This document shows positions 6,119 through 7,540 of a stretch of 7,540 nucleotides of DNA, in pieces. Both the position numbers and the translations under genes were made by a program. The notes below the pieces were generated by a model that was not told the DNA's origin, searched no databases, and saw only the letters and a program-made list of their open reading frames with translations. The DNA comes from Chthoniobacterales bacterium (GTDB taxonomy: Bacteria; Verrucomicrobiota; Verrucomicrobiia; Chthoniobacterales; UBA10450), in contig JAICXG010000138.1 of the NCBI GenBank assembly GCA_025980625.1, positions 1-7,540 on the forward strand, in the 5' to 3' direction. Numbering within the stretch: position 1 is the stretch's first letter; every line of letters begins with the position of its first letter.

Positions 6119-7059
6119 CTCCGGAAAACTTTGCTCCCGCCTTGACGACCATCGACCTCACGCATCGCTACGGCGAGCGGGTCGCGCTCGATCGCGTTTC
6201 GTTGCGCGTCGCGCCGCGCGAAATCTTTGGTCTGCTGGGCCCGAATGGCGGCGGCAAAACGACACTTTTTCGCATTCTTTCCACGCTCGTTAGGCCAACG
6301 AGCGGCTCGGCGAAAATTTTAGGATGCGACCTTCTGCGCGACATCGGTGCGCTGCGCCGCCGGCTCGGGGTGGTCTTTCAGGCGCCCAGCCTCGATAAGA
6401 AGTTGAGGGTTCGGGAAAATCTTGCGCATCAAGGGCATCTTTACGGCCTCGCCGGCGCAGCGTTAGCGGACCGGATCGAACATCTTTTGACCGAATTCAA
6501 CCTGCGCGATCGCGCCAATGATCTCGTCGAGACGCTTTCCGGCGGCTTGCAGCGTCGGGTTGAGATTGCCAAGAGCCTGCTTCATCGGCCCGAGCTTTTG
6601 CTGCTCGACGAACCTTCCACCGGACTCGACCCGGGAGCGCGGATCGATCTCTGGCAGACGCTCTATCGTCTGCGCGACCAGCAGGATGTGACCGTGCTTC
6701 TGACCACGCATTTGATGGAGGAAGCAGAACGCTGTGATCGAGTCGCAATCATGGATCGCGGCAAAATCGTGGCTGAAGGTGAGCCGGAGAAGTTGCGGGC
6801 CGAGATCGGCGGCGACGTCATCAGCGCCCGGACGCAGGATGCGACGTCGTTAGGCGAACGGATCGCAAAATCGTTAGGGGTGGAAGTGAGTGTGCTTAAC
6901 GACGAAGTGCGGATCGAGCAGCCGGAGGGTGCCAGCTTCATTACCCGGCTGGTGGAAGCTTTCCCGGGCGAGATCGATTCCGTCACGCTCGCGAAGCCGA
7001 CTTTGGAAGATGTTTTCATCGCCAGGACCGGCCGGCGCCTCAGCGAAGAAGACGTCTAG
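6112..7059 (+). CDS. ABC-2-type exporter ATP-binding protein (DrrA/CcmA-like)
   Basis: The product (315 aa from this start) is a cytosolic ATPase that would power an ABC-2 type export permease. In order it has Walker A GPNGGGKTT (43-51), the Q-loop Gln90, the signature LSGG (142-145), Walker B LLLLDEP (162-168, with Glu167 as catalytic base) and the H-loop His200. All are intact. The C-terminal part (about 225-315) ends in AKPTLEDVFIARTGR (294-308), the typical tail of daunorubicin-resistance (DrrA/NodI) type ATPases. The start is uncertain: ATG at 6112 lacks a well-placed RBS and sits in a hairpin, while GTG at 6076 would add 12 residues. No permease gene follows, because the next gene is lipB on the opposite strand, so the partner must be encoded elsewhere. 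The substrate cannot be inferred. Two exact copies and one near copy of the iterated 8-mer lie inside the gene. Confidence 0.93.
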   Translation: MHAPENFAPALTTIDLTHRYGERVALDRVSLRVAPREIFGLLGPNGGGKTTLFRILSTLVRPTSGSAKILGCDLLRDIGALRRRLGVVFQAPSLDKKLRVRENLAHQGHLYGLAGAALADRIEHLLTEFNLRDRANDLVETLSGGLQRRVEIAKSLLHRPELLLLDEPSTGLDPGARIDLWQTLYRLRDQQDVTVLLTTHLMEEAERCDRVAIMDRGKIVAEGEPEKLRAEIGGDVISARTQDATSLGERIAKSLGVEVSVLNDEVRIEQPEGASFITRLVEAFPGEIDSVTLAKPTLEDVFIARTGRRLSEEDV

Positions 7060-7062
7060 CCT

Positions 7063-7094
7063 GACGAGCGATCGGCGGATTGCGCATTCTCGTC
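7063..7094. terminator. Inverted repeat between converging ABC and lipB genes (weak terminator candidate)
   Basis: GACGAG (7063-7068) and CTCGTC (7089-7094) could form a 6-bp stem with a 20-nt loop in the 74-bp gap between the two stop codons. There is no T-tract. Its placement between convergent genes fits a bidirectional terminator, but the structure is weak. Confidence 0.25.
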
Positions 7095-7133
7095 CTGTAG
7101 TGTCGCTCCTCCGTGCCGAGCGAGCGCGTGAGA

Positions 7134-7540
7134 TCAGAGAGGCACAACCGAAGCTTCCGCAGGCGAAAGCCGGCAAATGTTTTCGGTCGCCAATTTCGCG
7201 ACGCGCTCCGCCACGGTTGTGAGCGGCAATACCAGGCCGCTCTCGATTTCCAGCGACGTCATGGTTACATCCCGGATCCCGCAGGGCGTGATCTGCGCAA
7301 AGGGCGAAAGATCGCCGCTCACATTTAGAGCAAAGCCATGCATCGTGACCCAATGCCGCACGCCCACGCCGATCGACGCGATCTTGCGCTCCTCGACCCA
7401 GGCGCCGGTGAGCCCCGCTCGCGCCGTCGCTTCAATTTCGTATTGCGCGAGAACTTGGATGAGGAGCGATTCAATCCAGCGGAGGTAACGGTGCAAATCC
7501 CGCCGATCGCGCCGCAGATCGATGAGAAAGTAACCAATCA
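7134..7540 (-). CDS. lipB: Octanoyltransferase LipB (N-terminus outside window)
   Basis: LipB transfers octanoyl from acyl carrier protein to the lipoyl domains of 2-oxoacid dehydrogenases and the glycine cleavage H protein, the first step of de novo lipoylation in the cytosol. The window shows the last 134 residues. The frame stays open to the right edge and reads GYFLIDLRRDRRDLHRYL, matching the conserved GYPILDLR...DLHRY segment. A TTG at 7496 is therefore internal. GAWVEERKIASIGV carries the catalytic Lys (codon 7383-7385), WVTMHGFALNV follows, and SPFAQITPCGI carries the nucleophilic Cys (codon 7281-7283). Both catalytic residues are present. The C-terminus is of normal length. It converges with the ABC ATPase gene. 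Confidence 0.94.
   Translation of the reverse strand, partial: IGYFLIDLRRDRRDLHRYLRWIESLLIQVLAQYEIEATARAGLTGAWVEERKIASIGVGVRHWVTMHGFALNVSGDLSPFAQITPCGIRDVTMTSLEIESGLVLPLTTVAERVAKLATENICRLSPAEASVVPL

Larger units (their letters stand above)
271..6855. repeat. Dispersed iterated 8-mer CGTTAGGC / GCCTAACG (13 exact copies)
   Basis: Plus-strand CGTTAGGC starts at 271, 708, 1800, 2239, 6288 and 6848. The reverse complement GCCTAACG starts at 1129, 2417, 2962, 3328, 3335, 3835 and 5101. One-mismatch copies are TGTTAGGC at 5511, CGTTAGGG at 6872 and GTCTAACG at 633. With GC taken as about 61%, chance predicts roughly 0.3 copies on both strands together. Eleven copies lie wholly within genes and use just three readings: TCG/CCG-TTA-GGC (Leu-Gly; 708, 2239, 3835, 5101, 6848), CCT-AAC (Pro-Asn; 1129, 2417, 2962, 3328) and GTT-AGG (Val-Arg; 271, 6288). 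The proteins are unrelated and other Leu-Gly pairs use CTC-GGC or CTT-GGC, so the repeat is a DNA-level signal. The function is unknown. Confidence 0.8.

Noticed and set aside
5982..6161. N-terminal extension of the glutaredoxin-like protein to an upstream start
   Set aside because: The added 60 residues have no fold similarity, run into the divergent ABC gene, and the ATG at 5981 falls exactly before the first strand of the fold.
271..6855. TTAGGC read as a telomere-type repeat, since it is the nematode telomere unit
   Set aside because: Copies are dispersed singly within bacterial genes, not in tandem arrays, so this is a coincidence of sequence.
1..7540. CRISPR arrays, tRNA or rRNA genes, insertion sequences, phage genes or known defence systems
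   Set aside because: I saw no regularly spaced repeats, cloverleaf or rRNA-like sequence, transposase or integrase motifs. Coding frames account for nearly all of the window.

Overview
The window is about 60% GC and densely coded, with short gaps and genes on both strands. It looks like a chromosomal segment of a Gram-negative-type bacterium: it has a bifunctional class A penicillin-binding protein, a LipB octanoyltransferase and a molybdenum hydroxylase operon. A soil Verrucomicrobiota (Chthoniobacterales-like) origin is my guess from the general style of the proteins and intergenic repeats. No marker gene proves it.

Layout. (1) Positions 2-3340, plus strand: the 3' three-quarters of a PaoC/YagR-type molybdenum-binding subunit (xanthine dehydrogenase family), then a 145-bp spacer carrying an inverted pair of REP-like palindromes, then an XdhC/PaoD-type maturation factor. 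That gene overlaps a MocA-type molybdopterin cytidylyltransferase by four bases. Together they form an enzyme-plus-cofactor-maturation operon: the cytidylyltransferase makes the dinucleotide cofactor, the XdhC-type protein delivers it, and the large subunit uses it. The iron-sulfur and FAD subunits would be expected upstream of the window. (2) Positions 3364-5556, minus strand: a 730-aa PBP1A-type peptidoglycan synthase that converges tail to tail with the molybdenum operon. (3) Positions 5646-5981, minus strand: a small glutaredoxin-like protein with a CGWS active site, upstream of the PBP gene on the same strand. (4) Positions 6112-7059, plus strand, divergent from the glutaredoxin: a DrrA-type ABC-2 exporter ATPase with no permease gene in the window. 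(5) Positions 7134-7540, minus strand: the C-terminal part of lipB, running off the right edge.

The genes are ordinary housekeeping or accessory metabolism. The strongest unexplained signal is the 8-mer CGTTAGGC (reverse complement GCCTAACG). I count 13 exact copies by hand, spread over almost the whole window and on both strands, where base composition alone predicts roughly 0.3. They lie in five of the six genes (all but the glutaredoxin and the visible lipB fragment), in the REP spacer, and as an overlapping tandem pair at the mocA stop codon. This resembles a genome-wide iterated oligonucleotide, such as a DNA-uptake or HIP1-like sequence. Smaller points of interest are the REP pair inside the molybdenum operon, a 7-bp hairpin that swallows the ABC ATPase start codon, and a 13-bp dyad just upstream of the PBP gene.
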